This document shows, in pieces, positions 49,495 through 63,015 of a DNA stretch of 64,000 bases; within the stretch, counting starts at the first letter, position 1; the number at the start of each line of letters is the position of its first letter. A program made the translations under genes and the position numbers. Origin of the DNA: Apiospora phragmitis (lineage: Eukaryota > Ascomycota > Sordariomycetes > Amphisphaeriales > Apiosporaceae); assembly GCA_038363925.1 (NCBI GenBank), contig JAQQWL010000015.1, positions 1,736,001-1,800,000 of the forward strand, written 5' to 3'. Under the pieces are notes generated by a model. The model had not been told where the DNA came from. It saw only the letters and a list, made by a program, of their open reading frames with translations, and made no database searches.

Positions 49495-51048
49495 TGGAAA
49501 CTCAGCCACCCCCAGCATCCATGAGATCCTTCCAACCAACAGCTGCGTCTCGGCCGGTCGCGAGTCCGATGCAAGGTGATGGTCGTCGTCGTCAGCAGCA
49601 GCATTACACCTCAGGTGAGGCAACAAGCACAACCAGCTGCCACCGTGTTCACATCATGCATGCGGAAGATATGTAGCAGTAAGTATGTAGGGACCTGCGC
49701 CGTAGATCATGCCGGTAGGATTCATATGGTGGTGGTGATAATGTGGGGTAGCAGACATGCCACAACCATGTCATGATAAGGTTGTTTGTTAGTTACGTAC
49801 ATCGCATCCTTCCCATGCAATTCATCGTTGGGTTGGGTCGGGAGGTGGTGAACCGCAGTGGGTTCATTGACTTGAAGGGGGCTAGGTTCAATGTTAGGAC
49901 CCCGGGCCCTGGGGTATCTTGTTATTTCTATTCTTGGACAGCCGGAGACCCTTCCGATCAAAGGGATGATGATCGCACACTGCCACAATCGGCTCTTCGT
50001 TGCTTCACCGTTCTTACAACTGGCTGCTGATGTAAATAAACATTTACCAATTGATTCCTCTTTTGTCGATGGTGATGATGACATGACTCGACCCATCTTC
50101 ATTCGCCTCATAATCAGTGTTGGCTGACACCGAGTAATTACAGTAATAATAATGTTGTTCGTGGGATCAGCCCCAGCCCCAGCCGCCCGCGCTTGTTGTT
50201 GCTGCTGAGCCGCGCTTAATCCCATCATGTGGTCGACCATAACATCCAGCTTCAGCCTCGTCCTGGCTGGAGCGTCAGCTGAGCCAGAACATACTTATGC
50301 CTGCCACCGGCCTGTCTGTATGTGTAGGTATGTATTGTGGGCGTGAGCAAGACACGAGTGACTTTGGAATAGACACTGTGCAGGTTCCAACATTGGCTTT
50401 CGAGCGGTAGCCTAAAACCGGGATTACGAGTCACCACAAAGATTTAATAGATTACAGATCATCCTCCCGAACGGTGAGGCTTGAAAGCGCATTGCGGGAA
50501 CCCAACTGCGTTTGAACCAGGGTACGAGACTTGAATGAGGTAACCCGAGATGGTCAGTGACGGACACAATAGAGAAACAAACAGACGGAGAAACATTGAG
50601 TAATTAACCGCAATGTTAAACTCCGCGGACCACAATAGCCATGTGGTGGTCAGGATCTCATATCGTGGTTGCTCTTTGCGTTCGTGGACGTATTTATTGC
50701 GGAGGGAGTTTCAGAGGAGATGCCATCGTCGATATACCCACGTAACAGCGCATCCAGGCCCGGTTCGGCCAAGGGGGCAAGGGGGCGAAGCGAGAACCGT
50801 GTCTGCGTGTTTCTTGTTTCGCTGGTTTCCGGTCGATCAAACCTGTGGAAACCACAACCCCCCACCACATCCGAGTTGTCCGTGTCCTCGGTGCGGGTGT
50901 TACAGGCTGCCCCGACCGTTTTACTCACGCTTGCTTCTTCTTTCAAGTGACAGCGCGACACGGAAAGTATACTCCGATGCGGGTACCTAGTCAACGTACT
51001 GTATTGTGCTACTTTGCACGCAGGAAAGGTGTTGAAGATTGCTGATGG

Positions 51049-51072
51049 ATGTGTGTGTGTGTGTGTGTGTTG
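51049..51072. repeat. (TG)n microsatellite
   Basis: About eleven alternating TG units lie in intergenic DNA. Confidence 0.95.
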
Positions 51073-54000
51073 TCGAGGATAAACCAAAGGAGGCCACCTG
51101 CAGGAAAAAGAAAGCCGAGCAGAGGTCCAACCCCGGAGAGATCGACATGACTGCATGGCGGCGATTTTCGGATTCCGATGACTTCAGACACCGGTTTGAC
51201 GTTCTTCTTTCTCCGAACTTCGAAGGACGGCTAAGATCTTCCCCTCATCGTGAAGATCCAGCCCGTACCCGATATCAGGAATCAGGATGCGCTGTCCTGG
51301 TGCTGGTCAGCAGGGCCCAAAGCTGGAATGGGATTCTGCAATGGGGGTCTGGTCTTGCATCCTACAGGACAGGCAATTGCTGGTATGTGGCATCATAAGT
51401 TTACTAAGCCTGCTTATGATGTTCGTTACATCCTGCCAAGTGGGTAAACGACAGCGACTGAGCGCGTATATTTAGAAATGACAGACGTAAACTGGTAACA
51501 TCGGTAGGATATACACTAATCCCCAAGTAGCATAGCGCATAGATGATGTAAATCGCACCGCCAAGCAAGCATCACATTGGGCAGAATACTGTCCAGCGAC
51601 AGGATCCAAATGGATGCAGGCCAGGAACTAGGTTACTACCAAACTGCAACCCTGATGACGCCACTGGGATAAATCGAGAGCAAATCTGGGAAAACCCAAC
51701 AACACACCCTCTCTAGCAACTACTGTATGCGTGCCGGTTTTGTGATATGATTTCAGCGCCCACCATGATGCTGCTGCGCGATGTCGTAAGAAGGACAGTG
51801 TAGTGTATGCATGCTGGGATGGCTCCCCTAACACAAGGAAGTAATAGTTGGAAGTGGCAATATCATGTTCGTGTGTATGATGAATACAGCAACGTCTTGC
51901 CCAACCTCGTCTGATAGCGCACCTCCCTCTCTCTCTCTTTCTCGGTGAGAAGAAGAAGAGAGGCAGGGCGGAACGGGTTGTCGATTGAGTTGACTAGCTG
52001 CTTTCAATGTATGCACAAGCTGTTGCAGATGGAGCAAAACATGCCTAAGGTTACGCGCCTCAAATTCTGCCGCAACGGAAAATATGGTCGGGTCCCGGTT
52101 TTGGGGGGTAAAGAGATAAGAATGCGAGAGGAGTTGCACATGGGGGGGGGGGTATGGACATATTAGAAATATTCACCAGAGGAGTTCGGAGGCACGAGTA
52201 TGCGCGCCCGGATCAGAGCGCCAAAGGTTCCCGACGATGACAATACTTACGATCCGGTAGTACCAGCAAGTTAGCTCCATGGCATGTACTGTACATGAAT
52301 TGTGCATCCCACGACGATGATACTTTAAAGTTACAGTACATACCGCTATGGCACTTGCCGGGCGACGTCAAAAAGTTCGAAGTTCGGACGAAAGAAAAGC
52401 AGGGCAGATGCAGGGGAGGGTGGTTGGGTATTGCCCGCCGTCGTAGATCTCCAGCCCACAACGCCCACAACGACAAGCTGTCATCATCCAGAGGAACAGA
52501 GACCAGCCAACCAATGCCGGCCTCACCATGCACGCAATCAGGTTCGGAGCCCATCGGACACTTAATGGTTCGACGCGATCCCCCCCTCCCCCTCATGTCA
52601 CGAGGAGATGAAGAGCGAGCGAAAGAGGAGCCACGCTCGAACGGTGGAAATAAGCAGCGAAGCCAGCCAGTCGTCAGCGGTAACGAAGGACGATCCCTTC
52701 TGATTAGAACAGCAAAAAAGGGGAGCGGCACAGTTGGCATTGTATCAAAGCTGCTTGCACGTGGGTTAGAGGGGTATGTAAAGGGAAATAAGGAAGTATT
52801 CGTACATTCATCCACATCCATCGCACATCGCAGTAGTCGGTCTGACATCTGTCGAACGAGACAGAGTTCAGATCTTCAACTCCGGCCATCATTCGTCGAC
52901 AGCTTCTGACGCTATGCATTGGCATGTCCGAAAGAGGGTGTGGGGAGGTTGTGGTCTAGTCGAAAAGGTGGTAACGAAGCTGGAGTCTAAGTGGACAGGC
53001 TCTGTGTCTCTCGCCTGCCACCATATACCCAACACGAGTCTTGATTGGCTTCCACTTTGCACGTCTTTCGACTCCTGGTTAGGCGCTGTTGGTGTGTGCT
53101 GGGCTTGGACGACTCGAGCGTTGTCAGAACTTGTCACCTCCGCCCTAACAAGAATAAGCTACTGGGCACGAACATATTTGACATGGCGATTAGACGTGTC
53201 TGTGGGCGGTGGCTGGCTGGCTGTCAGTAAGTTAAATATGCGTCCTCTAGCTGTAGCTGTAAAGGACGTCGAAGACTATCATATGATGCCGCTGGATGCT
53301 GGATTCGTCCATCCCGTCAATTTTGTTACGCGGTAATTCGAGGGTGGTCGCCTGGGAGACTCTGTCGCAACTTTATTAACCGTGACCGATGGATCCCAGG
53401 CTCGCATCCCTCCTCTCCTCTCCTACCACCGCAGTACCAAACCACACCACGTCGATCTTCAGGCCGACTTACCGAATGAATTCGAAGCCCCACCCTGCGT
53501 ACAACACCACGATCTTTTTTTTCCTTTCTCCCCTTTTCTTCTGCGCTTTGCTCCATTAAAAAAGCACTCGCTCTCGTCCGATATGTACGTCAAAGGGGAA
53601 TTCAGCGGTCAGAACCATAATTGCGTTTTCGTTTGCGCGTACGAGCGGGCATCAAAGGCCAATGCTCGGGTGCGTTCTAGAGCATCTCAAAGAAGATGAT
53701 GGATCGCTGAGGATTTGGTCCGGAACCTGCGAACTGATACCTGTGAATTGATACGTGGGGTGTCATGACCCCCCAGTCCAGCATATCCCACGACCACTTC
53801 CGTGACAGGAGCATAGCTCCGAGATCCCCTTTCTGGTGAGACAGGTCGAGCCAGTGTTGCCGACGATTCATACACCATACCAATACACGAATGGTCCCGT
53901 CGAAGACATGCGCTTAAACAACACAGCAGCTGCTGAGATGCAGGCAGCAGTAAAGCGTGCAGTAGTACGGATAGTAAGACAGCATTAATAGTCGTTGTCC

Positions 54001-55707
54001 ACTTCACGATGGTCCCAAGGTGAGCTCGCTTGCTTCCTTTTCCACATACGGATCCCGCTTCCACTGCCAAACCCGGTCCGGCTGTCTTCGAACCTTGGCA
54101 GCTAGAGGGAGAGAGGCGGGGACTCCTGTCTAAACATAGTACGATTTGAGTATGCTAGTGAGTCGAAGAAGAAGGAAAAATTGGTGATAGGCACCACAAT
54201 AAAGATATCCAGCAGTGTTCGTTGCGGTGCGGCTGTATGAATTTCTCCATACGAGAGGATTCAGGAGGGAGAGGGCGCAGCCCGAGATCCAGTTGGAAAG
54301 ACATCATCTCCTTGCTTGGATCATCTAGGGGTATCGGCATCAGCACTATCGTTGGCGTTCGCCCTGTTACCGTTACGTTGTTGAGTTATTACAGTAGATC
54401 CTCATGCGTTGTAGTAATATGGGTAGAGTAAACGTTTTTACTCCGAAAGGCTACGCGATGATGCCAAGCCTAGCATGCAAAAGGCAGATGATCCAATCAA
54501 GACCCTAGTTGAATCTCGCAACCCTTTGTTCAGGAGTGTCGACAGGGGGGTGCCAAGTGGGCATCCTCGACACCCCTGGTCGCATCCTCTAGGCCACCTG
54601 CGAGGCCCGTGGTCGGGTGAATCGTCAAGGGCAGACAGCGCTAAGCTGGTAGAGACAGCTAGCACTAAACCCCACTGGTCCCTCGCCAGAGGAATGTACC
54701 TGTACTAGCCTTTTAGCAAGTGTGCCTGGCTGCGAACAAAAGAGTGAGCAGGATGGATGAGGCAAAGCGCCAGCGCAAGCGTGGTCCCTTGAGGTAGTGG
54801 CGGCGAAGTCTAGAGAAATCAGGAAAGTTCCCATCCCTTCGCAAGCTCGCTGCAAGATAATGACTAGAGAGAGCAAACAGAGCATCGCTAATAGGAAAAC
54901 GTACTCTCAACAAGCTCGAATGGCAGTCAATGCCCAATACTGCCGAAATGGCCTGTTCAGTTATTAGTCGATGCATTCCAATCTCTCTTCCCGCCTCGCT
55001 TTCTCTCTCGAAACATCTTGTCTCTCATCCATCATTTGCTCGCTTTTTTCCAAGACGCAAGCAAGTGAGTGAGTGACTGCGACTTAACTTGACTCTCAAC
55101 GCCCAGCGCGCTGCCACAAGTACCTATCTTGCCTAGCTGCTGGTCGCGTAGCGTACTTTGGCAATTCTCATGCTCAATTTGAAACAGCCCCCCAAGTCAC
55201 CAACTCAAGCCAAGGCGTTCGTACACCTGATTAAGCAGACTCCGAAAAGAGGGTACCTTCCCACCCTGGCCGTGTACTCCGTGCAAGAGTGACCTCTCCC
55301 ACTTTTTGCTCTGCAGCGTCACTCACCCTGTAACCGTCTTGCCAAGGTTCAGGGGTTGACTCTTGACAGGCCCCCTGGCCACTGACTTAGCTCGACCAGG
55401 GCGACTTATACCGTTCCCTTGGTGTTGGTACGTCCCACGGCCATCCATAGATATACATGTATGGCCCTCCACCCACCTCGATTCCTCTTGTCGTTCTAAT
55501 GAATGAAGGACTCTCTCTTAAAGACCACCAGGCCTCCCTTTATCCCCAAACCCATTTCTACATACCCGTCTCGTGTATGGAAATTGCCTATTTTGCAAAC
55601 ACTCACAAACATTGAATCAGGTCTCACAGGGCGAGCATTCCTCAATCTGAACAAAGACCCACCACCACCTTCCAACACTACTACTTACACCACAGCGGCC
55701 CTCAGCC

Positions 55708-56907
55708 ATGTCTCTGGCCGAGAGACCTCATACACTCCGAGGAAAAGAGATGCCTTATGACACTTCTCTTTGTAACATTGAGAAATCTGCCTCGACAGAA
55801 CGAACCTGCAGTACCTATTCAGCCAAGTCATCGGCGTACGACGAGCCCATACTGGACGACTACGTCGAGATGGACGAGACTTCTCTAATCGAACAAGCAA
55901 CCGTCAAGATGGTGCAGAAGAAGGCTATGGACGCGAACATACCACAACTCCCCCGGAAGAGCTCCCGGCGAGCCTCGAGGCTTCTTCTTAGCGACTTTAA
56001 GATCAACACAGCCGACCCCAACCAGACTCTGATAAACACGCCTCACGACGTATACCTTTCTTCCGAGGAGGACGCATCTTCCTCTGCTGGTGATTTTTCA
56101 GACTACGACTACGACTCCTCGAGCGAGGCATCGCAAGTATCTCCTGTTGGGGCGGACAAGCCGCGAAGACACGGCACGCGTGGTGTCGGTCGTCTTCTCT
56201 GGGAAGCCGTGCATAGTGAACTTGACAGGTCCCAAGAGGGCAGGATCTCCGGCATCAGATACAAGCAGCAGGCCGCAAACAAGCCCGGTCGCCGACCGCT
56301 TTGACGAGTCGGCTCGACGCCCTACACCCTTCACTACTTCCAGGAACAGCAGCTTCTACTCAGTGGACTGGGCCCGCGAAGCAGGTCCGGCTCGACAACC
56401 TTTACCCGGCGGAGCAGCCTGTACTCGACAGATTCGGCAAGCCGTCGGACGCTGTCTTTTCTCAGCATCGACCCCTTCGCGAGCAAAGACTACTCTCTCG
56501 AGCGCAAGGACACTTCAGAGACCAACGCCCCGCGAACACCGAGGACGCCCACCGCGATGTTCAATCGGGTGCAGCAATCCCTTGGCTTGCACCGCAGGCG
56601 CAGCCGGCCCATGCTCCATGAGACGAACAGCAAGGCTACTAGCTCGAGGGAGAGTTTCTTTTCCCTGCGAACGTCGTCGACACTGGGCTTGAACACCAAC
56701 GTGTCACCGGAGCGCCAAAGCGTGTCTGACAAGTCGGAAGCCATTGTGTCGCCCCAGAACACATCGCCCCGCCGGTATTCCACTGCATGGAAGAAGATTG
56801 CGCCATCAGGCAATTCGCAGCCCATGTCACCGTTGAGCCCCGCTGCCGCTAAGAAAGCCCTGCTCGGTTCATTACACCTGAACAAGCGAAAGAGTCTACG
56901 GTTATAA
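55708..56907 (+). CDS. Ser-rich conserved-looking fungal protein of unknown function, two frameshifts
   Basis: I do not recognise a named family. The first part reads from ATG 55708 (MSLAERPHTLRG) through DDYVEMDETSLIEQATVKMVQKKA, then RRASRLLLSDFKIN, then a striking acidic-Ser block YLSSEEDASSSAGDFSDY. The frame must then move by one extra base in GGGG 56149-56152, giving TARVVSVVFSGKPCIVNL. It moves back by one missing base in GGGCCC 56370-56375, giving RSSLYSTDSASRRTLSFL and a basic C-terminus ending KRKSLRL with TAA at 56905-56907. The corrected gene is 399 aa with no intron. The protein looks mostly disordered, with many possible kinase sites and a basic tail, compatible with a nuclear or regulatory role but not diagnostic. 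All three segments share the same codon style and composition, which supports one gene. Confidence 0.74.
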
Positions 56908-57255
56908 GAAAAAGAAAAGAAAAAAGTCTTTCTTCGTTATTAAGTGTGGATTTGTGAGACTTCTTCTCACGGTGGCATCAGAGCGGGCGTTACTTGGGGC
57001 CTCAACGGCATGGCGTTTTAGCGATACCACATCATCGGACATGATCTGGGGATCTGTCCGCTGTCTATTGTGATTCGTGTTTGATTTATATGGATTACTT
57101 ATGGGAGGGCAACTTGATGATACCTAAATGATTTCTGGGGCAATGTACCATGGATGGGGGATAATCACCACGGACAGAGTTGACGTGTGTGAAAGGCAAT
57201 GAGGGCATGACATAAGATCAGGAGGAACCAAAAAGCGCTGGAACAAGCAGCGAGT

Positions 57256-57283
57256 AGCCTACAGCCTACAGCCTACAGCCTAC
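57256..57283. repeat. Four tandem copies of AGCCTAC
   Basis: Four exact 7-base copies lie about 350 bases downstream of the 55.7 kb gene's stop codon. Confidence 0.9.
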
Positions 57284-58783
57284 ATTACTAGTAGAGTCAG
57301 TGGTAGTCTCAAGAATGAGCAAAGAAGACTCTTCCACAACTTTCATATCATATTCCCCACTTGCGCTTGTACCAATTTGAGTGACTTTGCCTGACCTATT
57401 ACCACAGCTTGAAACCGTACTGTATAGTTCATTGCAAGGCGTTCTTGATTCGCCAGACTGCCCAGATCTGTTATTGTTTAATCTGTGGGTCAGCAATTGA
57501 CGATGGATAACACCAATTTAGTACGTCGAAGATCTCAAGCACCAGATGACCTACTACTCCATTGGTTAGATTAAAATATGTTGATCTTGGGATTTATTAG
57601 AGGGGGAATGGGGAACAACAACAATATACTGTAGCCGCGTATTGCGAGCGTGTTTTTCCCCTACGGTACATAGTAGGTTGTTTTCGCTACCTCTTTCTAA
57701 TAATCTTGCTCAACTTTGTGGTTCTCATCATCCGGATGGGATGGGCGCGTTCTCTTGTTCGTTCACGTTTCGGCTCACGAACGCCCGCGTTTCAGCGATC
57801 GTCTACACATATCTCCGGGTTTCGCGCCCAGACGAAGCCGAACGTGTGTTCCCCAGAGGCCCCAATCCAAGACCCCACTGGTCGCCTGGCCGCCCGCCTG
57901 TGAACCAGACTGGCGGGCGGCTCGCGGGAACATTGGAAGTTTTGGAAAACCTGAGGTGTTGGCTAAAATCGCATCTTCAACCAAACCATAGCGCATCATG
58001 CTTGCATGCTATGACCGCAAGTATCATCATTTCTCTCTTTCTCATTTTCGCAAGTCTACGTGGGTATGGTATGATCGGCACCGTCTCTCAATCGGCCGTT
58101 GTAGCAGGTGAAGCTACTGGCCTGGGTGTGCTTCTTTTTGCCGGTGCTTGGTGCGGACGGTGATGCGTCAACGCGCATACATGCGGCAACGGTAACGCGG
58201 GCACGTTATGCTGGTTGCTTTGGGAGCTTGCTTGCAGCGGCAGGCAAATGGTGCATGTGGTGCATGGACAAGGAACAGGATCTCTCGTCACCGCCATGGG
58301 AAGCTTGCTTTTCTTTTTTTTTTGCGTTCTTGTCCGCTTAGCGCTTCTTACATAAAAATAGTCCAGTCGAACGGGAAGGATAATCCACCGCATGGAGAAG
58401 GCATGCTTACCTAACTTCGCATCCACCGAGTCATAACTATACTTATTATATTAGAGTCTATATGTCTCAAACAGGTTCTGTCTATACTTATATCTGTCTG
58501 CCCCGATACCCTGACGTAGCTATTTTTATAATCGCGACAATGACATAGATGGCGTAATAGCAAAAACCTGTCCGCAAACCTCAACTGACTCGGACATCTG
58601 TAGGACGACTTCTGTGAATACATGGATGTAACTACTAGTATACTTGGACTCCGAAAACTCGCTCCCACATGCAAAACTTCGGAGAGACGGCACCTCCATC
58701 ACAAAGCCCTCTTTCACTGCTGGCCAGTCGTAGCAAGCAGAGCTGCGGGCCACGAGAAGAAACGTGGCGGCATCGACTACAGG

Positions 58784-58797
58784 CACACACACACACG
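58784..58797. repeat. (CA)n microsatellite
   Basis: About seven CA units are visible in intergenic DNA. Confidence 0.85.
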
Positions 58798-61473
58798 AGG
58801 CCCATTCATCCCTTTTCAACGACTGGCAACCAGGGAAATGTTTCTCCATTGGAGAACTGCCCCATACCTCCCTGTCTTAGCAAACGGCGAGGGGGGTGAG
58901 AAAACAACCTATAGAACGGCTCCTTCTTAAAAGCTCCGTCCAATTTACTTTTTCTTTGCCTCCCCTGCGTGCAGGTGTGCAGGCCCAAATATCCACCAAT
59001 TGTCGAGAAACCGTTGCGATACTTGCTTCTTTGATGGTTTGTTCTGCCGTTCCTTTGAACGCAGGTGGTATACCTATACCCACTCCCACCGGAGGTCCAA
59101 CGACCAAGCTTCTTTTCTCTCCAGGGTTGATGGTGGTGGGGGAAGAGGGGAGGCAAGGAGGGGAGGGAGAAGAAGAAGGAGAGGAGGTGGCGCCGGCGTG
59201 GCACGACATGGTATTTCTTTTTTCCTAATTCTCTCGGCTATAGCCCCGACGCGTGATGCCCGATGCTTGCTGGTGATGATGACAGGCAGAAAGAGCCTGA
59301 AGATGAGACTGCGGCGGCCTCACTATGAAGACAAGCTGGATAGATATGCCTTGTGTCGGTTGGGTCCATGCTGTATGGTCAGGCCGGTCTGCAGAGAGGC
59401 CTTTCGTTGGCCCCCGGCGGCGGCAGTTTTCCTGATGCAGAATGTATATGCAGATTGCCGGAGCCGCGGGCCTCACAGCTTGCATCGGAGCTGGGCCTTG
59501 TAGCTACTACTAACCTACTGCTGCTTTCACCGGCGGACATCATTCCCGTTGAACGTCGTCACTCTTACTACTTGTGACTTGTGCCTGTTACTTGGTTACT
59601 TCACGTTGACAGTCCAGTCTGTGCATTCAAAGTTTCCTACGTCTATTAAGGTTGTGGGACCTGGGCGCAGAGGGCAGACTGTGCCACTGTGGTATGTACG
59701 CTCGAGGGGCCCCCCCACGTTACCTCACGGACTCGGCCGGCCTGGGCTCTCAAGGTCCGGGGCTCGCATGAAGGAAGTTGACCCAACGCATGAACGACAA
59801 ACATGGGCATGCGTAGTGGCGTATAACAATTTATATACAACGAACATAGCCCGGCAAGAAGGGGAAGGAGGATACCGTCCAACTGGAGAGGCCTGACGTT
59901 GTGCCCTCATCAATCCGCTACAAGACAGCTTCACTTACTCATCGACCGAGCCAGCCACACACGTACATGTACATCATGGCGAAGGGAAAGGGGAAAGTTG
60001 TAACGGCTTTTGCATCATTCAATCAATCAGCAATTGTTCCCAGGAGGCCGTCGGCCAAGTGTCAGCCATTACGTCGAGTATGTGTTAGTCAAACAACGAC
60101 CAAGACCAGCTGTAAAATACAAATCCAAAAGGCCTTCGGTTAAGCTTATCACCGATGAAGCCCCTACCATGGCATATAGGCGCTGATCATATATAGCCGA
60201 GATGGGGGAAGATATGTGGCCGATGTTCTTTCGAAACAATGTTCAGACCAAATGGCGTCGAAACGCGACACGGTCCAGGAGGTTTGCCCCAAGCCCCTCA
60301 TCAACCCGAGATATCCATTTGGATCAATTGACCCAATTGATTGTACCTCGTCCTGAAACCAGCCGTCACAACAGGTACCTCAACCGTAGAGTCTGGTAGG
60401 TAAGTATGTAGGCAGGAGGTAGGTGCTTCAGACAAGGACCAGCTCTGTTCGTATCCGCCAGACATTTCTCCCTAGAAGTCTTCTAGCCTTCCAATGTCAA
60501 ACAGGTTGCGATTACATAGGTAACCTGCGTCCCGGGCCAGTTTCGAGTTACAGTTACAGTACTGTAGCTCTCAGTCTGACACATCCCTCCACCAAAGAGA
60601 ACCTTTCCCTTGGGTCAGTCAGACCCGTCACATCAATGCAAAGCGTCATGCTGTTCCTGAAGATCTTGAACGCTGCAGTGCATAGACTGCTACCTAACCT
60701 ACAGTACCTACTTCGCTTACATTGATTGCAATTGCGGCCAGGCTGGGGGGTTATTGAAAGATTGCTAACGAAGATTTTAATTGAAACCGCAACCCACCGA
60801 CTTTTCCCAGAGTGACGGGAGAGTAATGGGGTCCGCGTTATCGTTGCAGGGTCACAGCACAGTGCGACATGGTTGAAGTACTTGACTGTACTACTGCTGC
60901 ATCTTGGGACCGTGTATGCATGCCATGCCATCCATGTAGCGCGAGCCGCCGATGACAATGTCGACAGCTTAAATAACGACAGGCATGTACTTGCTAAGCA
61001 GCTACACGTTTTGATGGCATCCACCCAGGGTCACGCAATCGTACCATGTCCCGCCAGTTCCTAGCCGGGGGACCCCAAGACACGAGGGCTAGGACGGACA
61101 TGGCGCATGTGCCTTACTGTGACACTCTCATCTCCAATGGGGCCGTTCGCCTGTTACCCAAAATCCTTTCGGTAGCGCCACCATCGCCGTCAAAAAGTTC
61201 GAAACAAAGATAAAATATGTACAGGTAGAAAGAGAAATAAAATGATGGGCGCTGGCGCTAAGGGGGGTTCATTAGCGAACGCTGCTGCAAATTGGGGGCT
61301 CTTGGGGGTCGCGGTGAAGCTCCCATACTCGGTAAGGGGGTTACACTCAGGTTCTAATTATCCCGGCCTTTCAACCCCGGATTGCCTGATTGGTCCAGGA
61401 CGACGATACGCCCTTTTTTCTTATATGTACCACTTGCTCCTTTGGGAAAGTCTTCGGATATTAGCTAAGGGCG

Positions 61474-61490
61474 GCTGCTGCTGCTGCTGC
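61474..61490. repeat. (GCT)n trinucleotide run
   Basis: Five to six GCT units are visible in intergenic DNA with no supported ORF. Confidence 0.85.
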
Positions 61491-63015
61491 ACGTGTTCTT
61501 CTTCAGGCGACATTTCCTCTCGTCTTCAGCTCGTGTAGCCCCCCATTCTCCCCGGTCCGGTGATAAAGCCCGACATTGCGATGAGTTTAAATTGCTGGTC
61601 AAATATGTAGCTGACCGCATGGTGGGCGGAGGATCCTCCGAGTTGTGTAGATCCCGCCTTGGATGTTGACTCGTACTAATCTATTAGCAGACTCCGTAGA
61701 GCTCTTGCGCAATAATCCATAGGGCGCCATAATTATCTCTGGGTCCTCCTACTGCTCCGTTCATTGGGATTGTCCAAACTGGGATAACTATAAGTGGAAG
61801 ATCTTTGCAGCCATTCCTGATGCAGTGGTACTAACACAGTAAGGACCCCTAGCTACGGAGTACATGGCAAATCTAACCATTAGCTTATTCTTTGAGCTTT
61901 ACGAAATAACCCATTTCATGGGTTTGGGTCCGCGCTACGATCTTGGTCTCCTTTCTAGCAAAAGGTCTCTCCCCCACATGATGTGTTGAGCCCGGCTCTC
62001 CTAGTTGGGGTTTTTAGCCCGGTGTTTGGTGCCCGTACATCTGGAACACCGATATAGCCGCGTGATGAAAGGGGTCTCCGAACGACCGGACCGTAGCGGT
62101 GAGGCTATGAGGATATATAGAACAGCCAAGAAAGCTTCTAGCCCGTGCCGCCACACGAAAGGCGGGAAGTAGTTGGCTATTAGCGCTACATACCTACGTT
62201 TAAGATGGGAAGGGGTCTTTTATCCCGAATGTTCCCACCGTTTCCATATTGGCAGTAATATATCTCAGACAGATTTCGGATCTCGACACGGCCACTACAT
62301 GGCACATTGCATGATAAACACCCGCACGGAGCCTCGCCCGTTGGAGGGGGCTTCCTAGGAATAAACGGCTCTAGAGGAGATATCACACCACTAAAAGGCC
62401 CGTCCGCCGCTGTGGGACGGGCTGGCTATTGTCGAGTAAGATGAGGACAGATCCCACGTGCTTGCTGTATTATATATCAGACAGAACTGAAGGGACGGGC
62501 TCGGCCGCTACGTGACTGACCTCGCTTGGAGAAAAGACCCGTACGGAGCCGCAGTTGTGGACTGTGTGGGAAGGTGGACGGACGGCCTAGCTAGGCAGTA
62601 GACGGGCGGACACGAGGAATGGGATTGCTGTCTTGTGAAGATGGGAAATTAGGAATGCCATCGCGAAGCTGACTACTTAGCCAAGTCGGCTGTCGCCGAA
62701 AGTACTATACTTGGGAAACACTGGCGGCCCCTGCCTGCTCCGGATACATCGTGGTCGATATTTAGCCAGAGCCAAATTATTCTTGCTGATCGCTCGCCTT
62801 GATTTTCTCTCTCCCGAGATGAGGATAGGACGAGTTCAGAGTAGTTAGATTTAACCGGTGTGTGAAAGGCGTGGGCCTTTCTTGTCAGCTTGCCTGGTCC
62901 CTCTGAGCTCATGTACTCTGAGATGGCGAAATGTGCATAGTTGCATATTCTTTATGCGTCGATTGATAGTACATGTTGTGAGCTGGGGTGGGTAGTACGA
63001 TCATGTTCTCTCAAC

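Larger units (their letters stand above)
47587..55707. other. About 8.1 kb gene-poor interval with microsatellites
   Basis: It contains a poly-C tract (48602-48623), a (GTAT)n tract (49458-49494), a (GT)n tract (51049-51072) and a poly-G run (52142-52152). The 204-codon ORF at 52295-52909 overlaps a 211-codon ORF on the other strand and shows no domain, so it is not called. The right end is the promoter of the 55.7 kb gene. Confidence 0.5.

Noticed and set aside
50440..50560. Possible minus-strand tRNA from a GGTTCAAAC word
   Set aside because: The flanking bases do not pair into a T-stem or an acceptor stem.
52295..52909. 204-codon + strand ORF overlapping a 211-codon - strand ORF
   Set aside because: Both strands are open, composition is random-like and no domain or splice context is visible.
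57642..58163. 173-codon ORF with a hydrophobic C-terminal part
   Set aside because: Most of it overlaps ORFs in other frames and there is no family signature; the hydrophobic stretch alone is weak evidence.
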